Shown: positions 25,903 to 35,380 of the stretch, one piece after another
Layout of the letters: each line of letters starts with the position of its first letter
How positions within the stretch are numbered: the first letter of the stretch is position 1
DNA from: Massilibacteroides vaginae
GTDB taxonomy: Bacteria > Bacteroidota > Bacteroidia > Bacteroidales > Tannerellaceae
NCBI RefSeq assembly: GCF_900178525.1
Contig: NZ_FXDJ01000006.1
Location: 1-64,000, forward strand
Reading direction: 5' to 3'
DNA length: 64,000 nucleotides
Program-made: the position numbers and the translations under genes
The notes under the pieces: generated by a model
Databases searched by the model: none
What the model was told of the DNA's origin: nothing
Seen by the model: only the letters and a program-made list of their open reading frames with translations

Positions 25903-26022
25903 ATAAAGTATATTTTCTTTTTTCCATAGCTGTAGTAAAGTTTTTCCACAACTGTGGTAAAGTTTTTCTATAGCTGTAGAAAGCTTTTTCCATATATATA
26001 GAAAAAGAAAAATATACTTTAT
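25903..26022. repeat. 22-nt iterated element with terminal inverted repeats (ribD / pilin junction)
   Basis: Four 22-nt units at 25921-25942, 25943-25964, 25965-25986 and 25987-26008. Each starts TTTC and has a near-palindromic core: CCATAGCTGTAG, CCACAACTGTGG, CTATAGCTGTAG, CCATATATATAG. The array is bracketed by inverted repeats (ATAAAGTATATTTT at 25903 and its complement ending at 26022). It lies between two converging genes, 42 bp after ribD and 66 bp after the pilin stop, and may serve as a two-way terminator. Confidence 0.8.
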
Positions 26023-26087
26023 TTGGGAATAAACATCCTATATACAGCTAAAACAAACGTATCCTTTTTACTTTTATATCCCTATTG

Positions 26088-27950
26088 TTAATTATTTACC
26101 TGGTTTAATCTCAAATTTCTAGTTGCGGTCAGATCATTTAATGAGATTGTTTGACGATAGGTTCGACCATCTGTTTGATAGGTAAATGTTATGTTTGGGT
26201 TACTTTGCGTTGATGGCATGGTAAAAACATAATTCCCGTTTGAAGACACTTGAATTGTCGCGTTGTTGATACCTGAAATTATTACATTCGCATTGCTTGG
26301 CACATTAGTCCACTGGTTATTATTATTATTTCTACGATTATACTGTATAGGTCCACTTATCGTTATTGATGCATTTGAATGATAAGCCACCTGTCCATCC
26401 GTGAAATAATCTGCTTGTAGCGTGATCGTTTCCGAGTTACCTGATTTGTTTGTTTTAAAATGTATTGTTTGCTGTCCTTTTGATACCGCGCGATAGATAT
26501 AATGAATTTCTCCGGCTGCTACTTGTGCTTCCATTCCAGTTGTTGCCGCATATAAACCTTGCGTAAATATTTTTACAGGAAGAGGAAGTAAATCTTCCGG
26601 AAAATCGGCAGGTATATTGAATCTTAGTATCGCGTCTTTACCCTGTCCTTCTGCGATTTGAGCCGGGCTTTGATTGTTTATGCTTACCGGTATAAAGCGG
26701 AAGGGTTCTCTTAAAAAAACACGGATGGTACGAGCTAATTCTCCTTTTGAAACAACAAGAGTTGATTGTTGAGGCACAGCCGGCAAAACATTCACTGCAT
26801 TGACTGCAATAGTTCCGGAGCTTATATTAAGGGAGGGTGTGAGTGCGTTTCCACCCGGCTGTAACACGACCGAAACCGCTGTATTGTCTACTGTTGGAGA
26901 GCCAATGCTTGGAAAGAATTTGTACCAAACACTCATTGCCTGATTGGGCTGAGTTAAAACAACGATTGTTTTTTCGACTTCCAGTTTTCCAATACCATCT
27001 GAGATGATCGGATATTTTTCAATGATCGGATCCAGCGCGCTGTTATTGAGAGAGGCACCGTTCAGCGCATCTTCAAAGCTTGCATATCCGGCTCTGTTGA
27101 CTGTTTGAATTTTTACGGCATAATGATAATTTCGTTCGATGTTATATCTATTCTTGTTGGCGTCAATTAAGTCGATCTTGTAATAATAGTCGTGCCCTAC
27201 GTAATTACCCTTTATAATAACTGTTGTGATTTCTGAAGCGGAAGCGTTTTTTCTTTCAAATAAATACTTCTCCGTGTTGTTAATATCATTCACATTGGCA
27301 TTATGTAAAATCAAATCGGCAGGTTCGGTAATTACTCCGGCTAAAAACGAAGAGCTTATGCTGTAAGGAGCCACCGTTCCTGCCGATGGCGCTTTATGGA
27401 TTGTAAACCCAGAATAAGTAAATCCCGGAGCAATACTGCTTACGCTTATTTTAGCCTGATTCCGTAATAACTCGACCGACTGATTGGCAAAACCGGTTGC
27501 GGATATACCGGAATCAAGCACAACACGTGACCAGAAAACCGGATTTGACGGATCGCTACTCTTTATTGGCGTGATCACACCCACTTCATTTGTACCGGGA
27601 ATATCGGTGAAGTCCGCCTGATCATAATTCGATATGAAATGAATCGTGCGTTTCTTCGTACTTGCCGGTAGTTCAGCGGTGAATGCACCACCGGTTTCAG
27701 TCTGTGCGGATAGTGTTGCTTCTTTGCGTACAATAAAATTCCCATTCTCGTCAAAAACAAGCAAATACATACTGTTTACGCCTCCGCTTGCCCGGGTTCC
27801 CAATGTTTTAAACTCCGGAATTGTTGCTATAAAACTCAGTGTAACGTATTCTTTTTCAGTAAGGTTTTCGCCATTAAGGCTTTCTTCTTGCGTACACCCC
27901 GGCAAACAGATCAGGAGTAGTACGAACAAGCTATATGCGATCTTTTTCAT
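26088..27950 (-). CDS. Fimbrillin-family accessory pilus subunit (pilus operon 1, gene 5)
   Basis: A 620-aa lipoprotein; the signal peptide ends at Cys19 (CLPGC). Residues 35-330 are of the fimbrillin type, with the donor-strand region start KTLGTRASGG: an Arg-Ala step at 53-54 that could be the site of Arg-specific maturation. A segment at about 260-305, with IDANKN, a YNIERN-like step and NRAGYASFEDALNG, has a close match in the last gene of operon 2 (44413-46053), so the two are paralogues. The C-terminal third has beta-sandwich repeats. It is the last gene of the operon. Probable minor or tip-associated subunit of a type V pilus; exact position unknown. Confidence 0.75.
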   Translation of the reverse strand: MKKIAYSLFVLLLICLPGCTQEESLNGENLTEKEYVTLSFIATIPEFKTLGTRASGGVNSMYLLVFDENGNFIVRKEATLSAQTETGGAFTAELPASTKKRTIHFISNYDQADFTDIPGTNEVGVITPIKSSDPSNPVFWSRVVLDSGISATGFANQSVELLRNQAKISVSSIAPGFTYSGFTIHKAPSAGTVAPYSISSSFLAGVITEPADLILHNANVNDINNTEKYLFERKNASASEITTVIIKGNYVGHDYYYKIDLIDANKNRYNIERNYHYAVKIQTVNRAGYASFEDALNGASLNNSALDPIIEKYPIISDGIGKLEVEKTIVVLTQPNQAMSVWYKFFPSIGSPTVDNTAVSVVLQPGGNALTPSLNISSGTIAVNAVNVLPAVPQQSTLVVSKGELARTIRVFLREPFRFIPVSINNQSPAQIAEGQGKDAILRFNIPADFPEDLLPLPVKIFTQGLYAATTGMEAQVAAGEIHYIYRAVSKGQQTIHFKTNKSGNSETITLQADYFTDGQVAYHSNASITISGPIQYNRRNNNNNQWTNVPSNANVIISGINNATIQVSSNGNYVFTMPSTQSNPNITFTYQTDGRTYRQTISLNDLTATRNLRLNQVNN

Positions 27951-27970
27951 AGCGTTGTGTTTTTTAATCT

Positions 27971-29905
27971 TTAGTCTTTAATATCACGGATGCAACGAAC
28001 ATGTGCAGAAGTACTACTGGCTGAAGTGCTGATTGGAGCCTTCATACGATAAGCGTTGTTCGCTTTGTACGCGTCCCAATAATAATTGCCTCTCATTACC
28101 ACTCCTTGCGGATTGTTTGAGTCGTGTTGCAAATCATCAATGTATCTGATTTCAGCTTCTGTGGGTAAACGCCAATCCGAATAGCGTACCGTTAGTCCGT
28201 TTTTAGTCGTTTCCTCCCAATAATCCTGACAGTTTGTGGCCCCATTGTTGTAACTCATCGATGATGTTGCTCCCATTTGCGATGCCATCATAAATTTGGG
28301 CGAAACCATATTGGCAACTTCTGCCGAATTTATCGTATTGCCTTTTGAATCTACCGGAGGAAATCCCCATATAATACTACCGCTCGGAGCCAACGTGGTT
28401 ATTGAATACATGTATGGGTTTGTGTGTTCCGCATCGAGCTGATTTCTTAAATTGGATCTGTTTCCTTTTTCCGTTGTAAAATAAGTTGGCGGGAGTTGTC
28501 TTACAACTACTGTTTCAGTCAGATGTCCGTTCGTTAATTTGAATTCTATATCTTTTGGAATTTGGTTTACCGGAATTGCGCTGGTTATTACTATTGTTCC
28601 GGAAGCTACCCCGCTTTGTAGACTAACTGAAGGGTATTGAGAGCCGGTAGTAATGGCTACCGGAAACACCGTGCCGCTGTTGGCATCCACATAAGTATAG
28701 CTTGCTTTTAGACTGCCGCTTACCAATTTAACATCAGCAATTGAGGAATTAAAGGTTAAAGTGTAAGTAGAGATATTCGGCATAACAATGTTTGATTCGG
28801 ATACGACCAGGTAGTGGGCTCCTTTGATGTCGATTAAAACATTCATTGTGTTCCAATCAATAATGGTGCAGTTGCCGGTTGCAATTACCGGACGTTCGTC
28901 TAATCCGCCCAGTATCCGGATATCTACTGCAATATCATAAAGATGATTGCGAAATAAATTCGTCCTATATTTACTGTCTTCACCCGTCAACTCACCCGGC
29001 GTAATGGGAACCAAATATTTATACGTATCAGTCACATTGGATGTATTCCCTTTCAGAGGAATGTATAGTTCTAAATAAGTTTCCTTATCCGGATCACTGC
29101 TCCAATTATTGGCATAAGCGTAAAAAGGAGCCGCTGTGGAAAGTCCGTTTAAACCGTAGGGAAGAGTAGACGCTATGTTTCTGTCGCTTGAGGTTTTCCA
29201 GTCGGCATGCTTACTAATGGCAGCTGCTGTACCCTCTTCGAGTAAAACCGACTTATCGGTAAAGTGAACAAGCCGCGCGGTTGCTGTTCCATACTGTGTG
29301 TAGCCCGGAACAGCCACATTGATCAGCCGCATACGAATCTTTGCCGCTGCTCTTTTTAAACTGACGGTACCCAGAAAAGGATTGTTCACATTGATAACTT
29401 TGTTGGGCATCGTACCATCCATCAGGAAATCCGTTTGTGCTTCATATCCTCCTTTAGTCTGAAATTCGGAAGTTTGGAAAACGAGGTTTTTTAAATCGTT
29501 CAGATTCACCGCTCCTTCGCTTATCGAACTTAGATCTGCTTTGTTGTTTGCTATAATATAGATGTCGTACGTACCCGGAAACAAGTTATTTTTTGCTGAA
29601 GTGATCGGAACAGTTGCTTTCAGATCCGAATCATTGTAACTAATTCCGGAATTTACGGTTGAAGCATGCCATTTAAGCGTATTTTCTTGATAGAAGAAAA
29701 TATCAAGTGAATTGATCTTATCTTCATTAAGACTTCCTTCGTAATTACCCACTTCTTCACCTGGTGCTTTGGTTTTCAACGTACCAAAAGACAAATTCAT
29801 TACAAGGTTATTGTTACCTATATCAGGTTCGTCCGTTGCGCAACTTGTGTTTAAAATTAACGCTATAGAGAATAAGACGAATAGGTTGTTGACTATGTTT
29901 CTCAT
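27971..29905 (-). CDS. Pilus tip-like subunit with C-terminal FISUMP/lectin-like domain (operon 1, gene 4)
   Basis: A 644-aa lipoprotein (Cys22 in LNTSC). The N-terminal 330 residues are fimbrillin-like (INSLDIFFYQENTLKWHA, ...TVSLKRAAAKIRMRLI), then a beta-sandwich linker (about 360-470). The C-terminal 150 residues resemble the FISUMP/C-type-lectin-like module: YSDWRLPTEAEIRYIDDL and the end HVRCIRDIKD. Such modules cap type V pilus tip proteins. In place of the usual Arg processing site there is KTKAPGEE. Gaps to neighbours are 20-25 bp, so it is in the operon. Confidence 0.75.
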   Translation of the reverse strand: MRNIVNNLFVLFSIALILNTSCATDEPDIGNNNLVMNLSFGTLKTKAPGEEVGNYEGSLNEDKINSLDIFFYQENTLKWHASTVNSGISYNDSDLKATVPITSAKNNLFPGTYDIYIIANNKADLSSISEGAVNLNDLKNLVFQTSEFQTKGGYEAQTDFLMDGTMPNKVINVNNPFLGTVSLKRAAAKIRMRLINVAVPGYTQYGTATARLVHFTDKSVLLEEGTAAAISKHADWKTSSDRNIASTLPYGLNGLSTAAPFYAYANNWSSDPDKETYLELYIPLKGNTSNVTDTYKYLVPITPGELTGEDSKYRTNLFRNHLYDIAVDIRILGGLDERPVIATGNCTIIDWNTMNVLIDIKGAHYLVVSESNIVMPNISTYTLTFNSSIADVKLVSGSLKASYTYVDANSGTVFPVAITTGSQYPSVSLQSGVASGTIVITSAIPVNQIPKDIEFKLTNGHLTETVVVRQLPPTYFTTEKGNRSNLRNQLDAEHTNPYMYSITTLAPSGSIIWGFPPVDSKGNTINSAEVANMVSPKFMMASQMGATSSMSYNNGATNCQDYWEETTKNGLTVRYSDWRLPTEAEIRYIDDLQHDSNNPQGVVMRGNYYWDAYKANNAYRMKAPISTSASSTSAHVRCIRDIKD

Positions 29906-29930
29906 ATCAGATTCTGTCCTTTTATATCGA

Positions 29931-31301
29931 TTAATTACTTATCGGCTGTATAATTTTGACCCGGTTACCTTCTCCTATTAATGAGCTTCCCGATATCAGT
30001 GGTAGTTCAGAGAAATTACCATCCAATAATGCACTGATATAAAACGCTGTTTCCCGATTTGCAGCATCGGAAGGCGTTTTTTTTGCTTGTATGGTTATGG
30101 TAACTTGTTGGTTGGCTATTCCGCTACGTATTGATGTGATCTCAAAGTCTACTTCATTCGTGAGGTTTGCCGTCCAGGAAGCACCAATCGGATTTGTCAA
30201 ATTGAAGGTAAAGGAAATCTGATTAGACGCGTCCATTGTAAAGGTGTGATTCGCAGATGTAGGTTGCGGTGTAATACTCAATATCCAATCATACAAAATA
30301 GAAGAAGATACTTTTTTCCAGGGGAGAACGTTCGTTTCTAAGTTCAGACCGTCAAACTCTCCCATCCCGGTGATAGTTCCTGTAAGTACATACGCATAAT
30401 TACGCTTAATAGCGTAAAGATGATCATTTGGCGATGAGACCGAAGAACCCGGATTTCCTGCATTTACAAATGAAGAAATATTTTCATTAACATAAACACG
30501 GTATTTTGTATCAACACCATTGTAGGAAGCTTCTACTTCTACTTGGGTAGCATTGGTTATGATTCCGCCCGTTAAATTTTCATACACATAAATAACTTCA
30601 CTTCCGGGGAATGAGGTTGCGTCCGCGTTCAATATCATATTGTCGGTTGCAGAGATATAAGACCAATAATTTTGATTGGCATCAGGAATGCTGATTGCAC
30701 CATCTATCAGTCCTGATTTTTCGGTATTATTAAACAATGATACTTTCTTAATTATTACATTATCCGTAGTTTCTTTTCTGAACAACAATTGAATTTTGGC
30801 GGCAATTCGTTTTAAAGTAATCTCACTTATATTTGGTTGCCCCTCCATCACTGTAACCGAAGGCATATTGCCAATCATCATTAACGGTAAACTAAGCGGA
30901 GAATTTATGGTTTCTGCCAGCAATCCTTTCAGTTGGCTCACAGAGCTTATTACTGCTAAAGCAGAAGTGAGTCCGGCTGTTTCGTTAGCAATAACATAGA
31001 CCTCTTTTGTTCCGGTTTTCACTTCAATCTGAAAAGGGTTGCTGAAGTTTGTATTGCCTGAAATGAATACCTCGTTCTTTTCAATGTCTCCGTTTAAAAA
31101 CACAAGCACCCTTATTTTCTCGATTAAATCCTCGTTGGCAAATAAGCTTTCTGCCCTTAGCTGCGTGTTGTTCAATGAAACTAAAATAAAACCATTGCCC
31201 TTTTCTGTCGGAAAATCTTCATTCGTACATGATGGCGTGGCTATGAATAACAACATTGATAGTGCCAGTATTACATGGTGCGTTAAATATCTTTTTTTCA
31301 T
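29931..31301 (-). CDS. Fimbrillin-family accessory pilus subunit (operon 1, gene 3)
   Basis: A 456-aa lipoprotein (Cys25 in ATPSC). Fimbrillin-like features are IEKIRVLVFLNGDIEKN, the EVYVIANETAG strand and ISEITLKRIAAKIQLLF, the 'KR.AAKI' segment typical of Mfa1/FimA-type subunits. An Arg-Ala step (LRAE, 49-50) lies where Arg-specific proteolysis would expose the groove. It follows the anchor gene by 12 bp. Probably a minor subunit such as an Mfa3/Mfa4 or FimC/FimD counterpart; I cannot say which. Confidence 0.72.
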   Translation of the reverse strand: MKKRYLTHHVILALSMLLFIATPSCTNEDFPTEKGNGFILVSLNNTQLRAESLFANEDLIEKIRVLVFLNGDIEKNEVFISGNTNFSNPFQIEVKTGTKEVYVIANETAGLTSALAVISSVSQLKGLLAETINSPLSLPLMMIGNMPSVTVMEGQPNISEITLKRIAAKIQLLFRKETTDNVIIKKVSLFNNTEKSGLIDGAISIPDANQNYWSYISATDNMILNADATSFPGSEVIYVYENLTGGIITNATQVEVEASYNGVDTKYRVYVNENISSFVNAGNPGSSVSSPNDHLYAIKRNYAYVLTGTITGMGEFDGLNLETNVLPWKKVSSSILYDWILSITPQPTSANHTFTMDASNQISFTFNLTNPIGASWTANLTNEVDFEITSIRSGIANQQVTITIQAKKTPSDAANRETAFYISALLDGNFSELPLISGSSLIGEGNRVKIIQPISN

Positions 31302-31313
31302 ATCGCCGCTTAT

Positions 31314-32273
31314 TTATAATTCAACATGTTGGAATACCTGATTCCAAGGAGTGACCACTGTTTTTATTGATACGTTTGAAGGAACTTTCTGATCTTCACG
31401 GGGCGCTTCAAAGTGAATTATTATATTTAATAGCCTACCCACTTCCGGCACAAAAAGATGTCCGTTTGAATCTTTTGTATCTGCAAAAATGACTTCCCCA
31501 TTAAAACGAATATAAAGCGTATACGTCTTGCCGTCGGATGTTGGAAAGGTATGAAAAATGGGAGTAGATAGATTTCCCAGATTATCCATATTCGCTGCAG
31601 GAGAGTACCCGGTTATGTTATCGGTAAGGATTCCTGCTTCATTGTAAGTATCGAGAGATACTCCTAATTCGAAAGCATATTCTCCTTCCAAGTTTCTATT
31701 CCATAATTTTAACCCGAAAGCAGCAGTACTAACCTGAGCCGTCTTTCTTGAAAGTACTATAGTCTGATCACCGGACGGTTCAACCCCTCTATATTCAACC
31801 GGTACGCTCAGGTTACCATAGAATAAATCGTCGGGCGAATGAGAAATTTTGCCTGATGTCATCGTTTTTGCTTCGGCGTTTTTAAGGCTTACATATAGAT
31901 CGTTTATTTTTTTCACGGAATTAATAGTCGGAAATTCTACGTTCGGTCCTATATTTCCCCATGCAACAAACTGCAATGCCTGATGTCCGGGATAATCCAA
32001 CTTAACGTCGACTGGTTTATTACTTTTGATATGATTGGTATCAAGTTCAATAGCCTTTACAATCTCTTGTTTCTCGTTGAACACAAACAGAATCACTTGC
32101 TGCACCTCTCCCGAACTGGTAATATCGTTCATGTCGGCATCTATAGCTTTAATAAACAGTCTGAAGGGACGTGGACAATCCCCATAGCTATCCTTAATGC
32201 AACTGACAGACAGCAATCCGGTGATCAGCACTGCCACTATCATAATCAAGCGTATTATGTTTGTGTTGTTCAT
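31314..32273 (-). CDS. FimB/Mfa2-family pilus anchor lipoprotein (operon 1)
   Basis: A 319-aa lipoprotein with Cys25 in LSVSCIKDSYGDCP. The pattern SCI-[KR]-[DE]...DCP and the following beta-strand RLFIKAID are the signature of FimB/Mfa2 anchors, which stay lipid-attached and limit pilus length. Later parts include IVKAIELDTNH and the closing VVTPWNQVFQHVEL. There is no Arg-Ala processing site near the N-terminus, as expected for an anchor. It is second in the operon, 108 bp after the major pilin, with a strong hairpin in that gap. Confidence 0.85.
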   Translation of the reverse strand: MNNTNIIRLIMIVAVLITGLLSVSCIKDSYGDCPRPFRLFIKAIDADMNDITSSGEVQQVILFVFNEKQEIVKAIELDTNHIKSNKPVDVKLDYPGHQALQFVAWGNIGPNVEFPTINSVKKINDLYVSLKNAEAKTMTSGKISHSPDDLFYGNLSVPVEYRGVEPSGDQTIVLSRKTAQVSTAAFGLKLWNRNLEGEYAFELGVSLDTYNEAGILTDNITGYSPAANMDNLGNLSTPIFHTFPTSDGKTYTLYIRFNGEVIFADTKDSNGHLFVPEVGRLLNIIIHFEAPREDQKVPSNVSIKTVVTPWNQVFQHVEL

Positions 32274-32310
32274 CTCTTTTATTCTTTAATAATACGTGTA
32301 GTTTGTGAAG

Positions 32311-32338
32311 CCTCAGGTAGAAATGTTGCTACCTGAGG
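32311..32338 (-). promoter_or_regulatory. Hairpin between major pilin and anchor (operon 1)
   Basis: A perfect 10-bp stem CCTCAGGTAG / CTACCTGAGG with an 8-nt loop, 44-71 bp after the pilin stop. It is not followed by a T run on the minus strand, so it is more likely a transcript-end stabiliser or partial attenuator than a full terminator. Operon 2 has a hairpin in the same place. Confidence 0.7.
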
Positions 32339-32381
32339 ATAGATTGTTCTTCCTGATTGTTAAACGCAACAATTGCCGCAT

Positions 32382-33545
32382 TTACCAAATCACTTGCTGA
32401 TTAACCACTTCCCAAGGTTTAACTACTACCTTCACATCCAGAAACGCCGTTTCTGCCGGGTCTATTGAGGGGTTGCCAATACCTGTAACAGATAATGATA
32501 TGTTGTATTGCGTGTTACGGATAATCTTGCTGTCGGCCGTGTGATCCGGATTATAGCTGTAGCCGTTTTTTATCGCATTTACCCAGACAGGATAGTATGT
32601 ATATCCGCTTGCATCTGTGTATAAACCGGGAGCCACAACAGCAACACCGCTTAATGTCGGTTTAGCTCTCAATACAATTAACATTTGTTCCTGCTCTGTT
32701 TTTGCTGTGTTTTCGTTTACATAGAAGTAAGGCGCAGCAGTGTTTACGATTGGGAAATTTACCGCCCCTTCAAAAAGAGTCTGTTCCAAGGTTCCTGACA
32801 TATAGCTTCCTGAAGTAGAAAGCCAGTCCTGTCCAAAAAGATAAGCTGAGTTTTGCGCCAATTCAGCCCCGAAAAGCTTCGTTATTTCAGGAACATTAAA
32901 TAGGGCTACCTGAGCATCTGTTAAACCATCAAACAGTTGTGCTTCTCCTGCTCCGGGTGTTGCAAGATTGAGTGTAGCTCCAACGATAGCTACTCGCGCA
33001 TTGATGCGGATAAGCGCTAAAGGGTCGGTTGAAATGTAATTTTTTTCGGACGTTGTTGTTCCCGGGTAGCCATAGAAATTTTCACCTTTTACAAGCGCGA
33101 CATCCAAAGGATCGGCAGTCATAACCAAGCCTTTTGATATATCCTGAGAAAGTTTTTTTGTCAAAGCAGTAAGCGCAGTCAAAGTAGCTTGTGTGCCCAG
33201 ATTGGCATTTGCAACAACCACAAGCTTGCGTGCTCCGGAAGTAACTTCGATATCTTTGATCTCTAACGAGCCGGTTACAGAAGCATATTTTTCTAAAGCG
33301 TTTCCATTAAAAATCCATACTTCCAGTTGTTTGATCTCACTTTCCGCAACCAAACCCGGCGAAAGGACACCATCCCCTTTTAAGTCACCTGTTGCGCGAG
33401 TTTGCGAACCTGTACTGGCGGGATACACTTTTATTGAGATTGACGCGTCGGTACTTCCGTTGGCCGAATGAGGTACATCTTCGTCGCTACAAGCTACAAA
33501 ACCTAATGTTATAGCACTTAAAAAAAGAAATTTACGTAGTTTCAT
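32382..33545 (-). CDS. Major fimbrillin (Mfa1/FimA-like) of pilus operon 1
   Basis: A 387-aa lipoprotein precursor: Cys19 in GFVAC is the lipidation site. The segment QTRATGDLKG has Arg50-Ala51, the likely cut made by an Arg-specific protease when the pilin is assembled by strand exchange. The N-terminal domain has IKQLEVWIFNGNALEKYASV and GARKLVVVANANLG; the C-terminal strand region is VVKPWEVVNQQVIW, typical of Mfa1-type pilins and the donor-strand tail. It is first in the operon. Surface-exposed shaft subunit by family; ligand unknown. Confidence 0.83.
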   Translation of the reverse strand: MKLRKFLFLSAITLGFVACSDEDVPHSANGSTDASISIKVYPASTGSQTRATGDLKGDGVLSPGLVAESEIKQLEVWIFNGNALEKYASVTGSLEIKDIEVTSGARKLVVVANANLGTQATLTALTALTKKLSQDISKGLVMTADPLDVALVKGENFYGYPGTTTSEKNYISTDPLALIRINARVAIVGATLNLATPGAGEAQLFDGLTDAQVALFNVPEITKLFGAELAQNSAYLFGQDWLSTSGSYMSGTLEQTLFEGAVNFPIVNTAAPYFYVNENTAKTEQEQMLIVLRAKPTLSGVAVVAPGLYTDASGYTYYPVWVNAIKNGYSYNPDHTADSKIIRNTQYNISLSVTGIGNPSIDPAETAFLDVKVVVKPWEVVNQQVIW

Positions 33546-33962
33546 AATGCGAAAATTTAATAATGAGTAATTGAATTATCTATTTGATGATTTATTCTAT
33601 TGAATAAGCGATACGCCCGCTTTAGTTATACTGATTGATTGTGCGCAAGTTGTATTATAGTGGGAAAAAGTGTTTAATAAAGTTTTCTTAAAGCTCACTT
33701 ATCTGCTTGCAAAATTACGCCTGTAGAGCCGTCAAAGCCATTATTAAGCGTAAAATAATTCGTTAATAAGTAAAATATATACTCTCAAAAAGTAAAAAAT
33801 ACCAGGCAACTATGAAATTGCTTTTTCATGCTGTCCGGTTTGGGTTTATTAACATGTGGATACGCCGGTTTAATCAATTTATGCTTAAGTTTATCGGTGT
33901 AGAAATATGTGAATAACTTTCGATGAAAATTCATTTTAGAACTTTATAACTATTCAGGGTTT
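33546..33962. other. Regulatory spacer upstream of pilus operon 1
   Basis: 417 bp between the divergent pilin and regulator genes. It holds the possible promoter, a short inverted repeat TTATTC/GAATAA near 33591-33606, and otherwise AT-rich sequence. I looked for a pair of inverted repeats that could mark an invertible promoter and did not find one. Confidence 0.5.
33711..33718 (-). promoter_or_regulatory. Possible -7 element of pilus operon 1
   Basis: TAATTTTG on the minus strand, 166 bp before the major pilin start. A TTTG lies upstream but at 15 nt, shorter than usual. If used, the leader is about 160 nt long. Confidence 0.3.
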
Positions 33963-34505
33963 ATGCAGTTGGGACTTGTTAGCTTAGCGCCACTATTCGT
34001 TTGTGTATTTTGGAGTAACATTATGCTTATAATTGTACTTTTCATTATAGGATTGATCTTTGCTATATGTTATTTAGGTTATCGAAACTACGTAGCTCGT
34101 GGTTTAATGCGGGATAACGCGTCTGATTCATTCGACAATGACACTGCGAAAGACGTTAAATTGGAAAAGCAGACGATCAGACATGAGCTACTTATGCTAC
34201 TCGAAGACGAATCCGTATTTACCCGTAAAGGATTAAAGATTACCGACTTAGCCGACATGTTATATTCAAACAGAACTTATATATCCAATGTTATCAACGA
34301 TGAATTTAACATGAGTTTTACCGATCTGATTAATGAGTACCGGGTTGATTATACAAAAAAGATATTATCTCAACCGGAAAAAAGAGGTTTAACGCTGTCT
34401 GAGGTCAGGATAATGTCCGGGTTTTCCAGCGACAGTTCCTTTTATCGAATTTTCAAACAAAAGGAGGGGATTACACCGTTGGAATATAAAAAAAAGTGCT
34501 ATTGA
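33963..34505 (+). CDS. Short membrane-anchored AraC-type regulator
   Basis: A 180-aa protein. One or two hydrophobic segments (about 1-40, NIMLIIVLFIIGLIFAICYLG) are followed by an AraC/HTH_18 domain (about 88-178) with KITDLADMLYSNRTYISNVINDEFNMSFTDL (first helix-turn-helix) and LSEVRIMSGFSSDSSFYRIFKQKEGITPLEYKKK (second). Both helices needed for DNA binding are present, so it should be functional. The sensing domain of larger relatives is missing. Divergent from pilus operon 1, which is the likely target. Confidence 0.75.
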   Translation: MQLGLVSLAPLFVCVFWSNIMLIIVLFIIGLIFAICYLGYRNYVARGLMRDNASDSFDNDTAKDVKLEKQTIRHELLMLLEDESVFTRKGLKITDLADMLYSNRTYISNVINDEFNMSFTDLINEYRVDYTKKILSQPEKRGLTLSEVRIMSGFSSDSSFYRIFKQKEGITPLEYKKKCY

Positions 34506-34821
34506 AGTAACAGGATTACACTGACCCGAATTCGGAATTAAGATTAACTTTCACATTTTTAAGTAAAAGATTTATGAAAGAATAAAGAGAATGTTCATAT
34601 TTGTAAATGGATATCTCTTTCGTCATTTATATTTGACTGTAAATGAGCAAAGAATGTTTAGGACTATTAGCTGTTTATCGTTTTAACCGTTTTGTAATAT
34701 AATTTGTAATTCAGCTATAATCTCTGATATTAAGGACGAGTGGAGTATAGTATTTGTTTAAACTGACTTGTTCCGGATGAATCGGCAATAACTTGTTCGG
34801 ACCTAAAATCGGAAACGATTT
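34506..34821. other. Noncoding spacer
   Basis: About 310 bp with no conserved frame, between the regulator and the broken lipocalin-like gene. Confidence 0.4.
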
Positions 34822-35364
34822 CTTATCTGCACGGAGCAGTAAAAAACCGGCGATATATTTAACGAAATAGCTACATTAGCTTATGAAACCTGGTCGCAGC
34901 AAGACTCGCTGCTTATTCTTTCGGGAAACAGCATCGGCAATCGTCAAACAATTTCTTTCTCGGACACGTTTAATATTGATAAGTTGACAAAGGATAGCTT
35001 AGTATTGAGAAAAGGTAAACTTGTGCTGGGCTACGCAAGAGATGTTACGCCACAAGAGAAATCACGAGACACTATTCCTGCCGCATTAATTGTTCCGGCT
35101 AAAAAGAGTTTAAACGTAATTGGCGAATTGATTATCGGCCCGGAAGTTCGTGCGTTCAAACCGGAGGGTAGTTCTGAGATTTACTAGATTATCGATAAAA
35201 CAGGAGAACTTTATTTAGAGTATGATAAAAAAACAGGGGGAACCAAAAACGGACAACCTGTACAAGCTGATTTGCAAATCGTAGACATGGGAAAATCGGA
35301 TGAGGGATTTGCCGCGAATTACAAGGGTGTATATCATGTCTATAAAATTAACCGTTTGTATTAA
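34822..35364 (+). pseudogene. Broken lipocalin-like gene
   Basis: A decayed frame for a Bacteroidales lipocalin-like protein. One half reads ATLAYETWSQQDSLLILSG with GNRQTISFSDTFNIDKLTKDS; the other half reads VIGELIIGPEVRAFKPEG with IIDKTGELYLEYDKKTGG and ends YHVYKINRLY. An in-frame TAG at 35185-35187 stands where the family has Trp (EIY-W-IIDKT), one base from TGG. Upstream, an A6 run at about 34841 shifts the frame: with one A fewer, the sequence reads GAVKTGDIFNEIATLAYETW. The 5' end and signal peptide are gone. Two independent lesions make it a pseudogene. Confidence 0.7.
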
Positions 35365-35380
35365 TTAAAGGAAAAGAAGT

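Noticed and set aside
25903-26022. 22-nt units read as a CRISPR array
   Set aside because: Units are contiguous without spacers and carry palindromic cores; no cas genes nearby.
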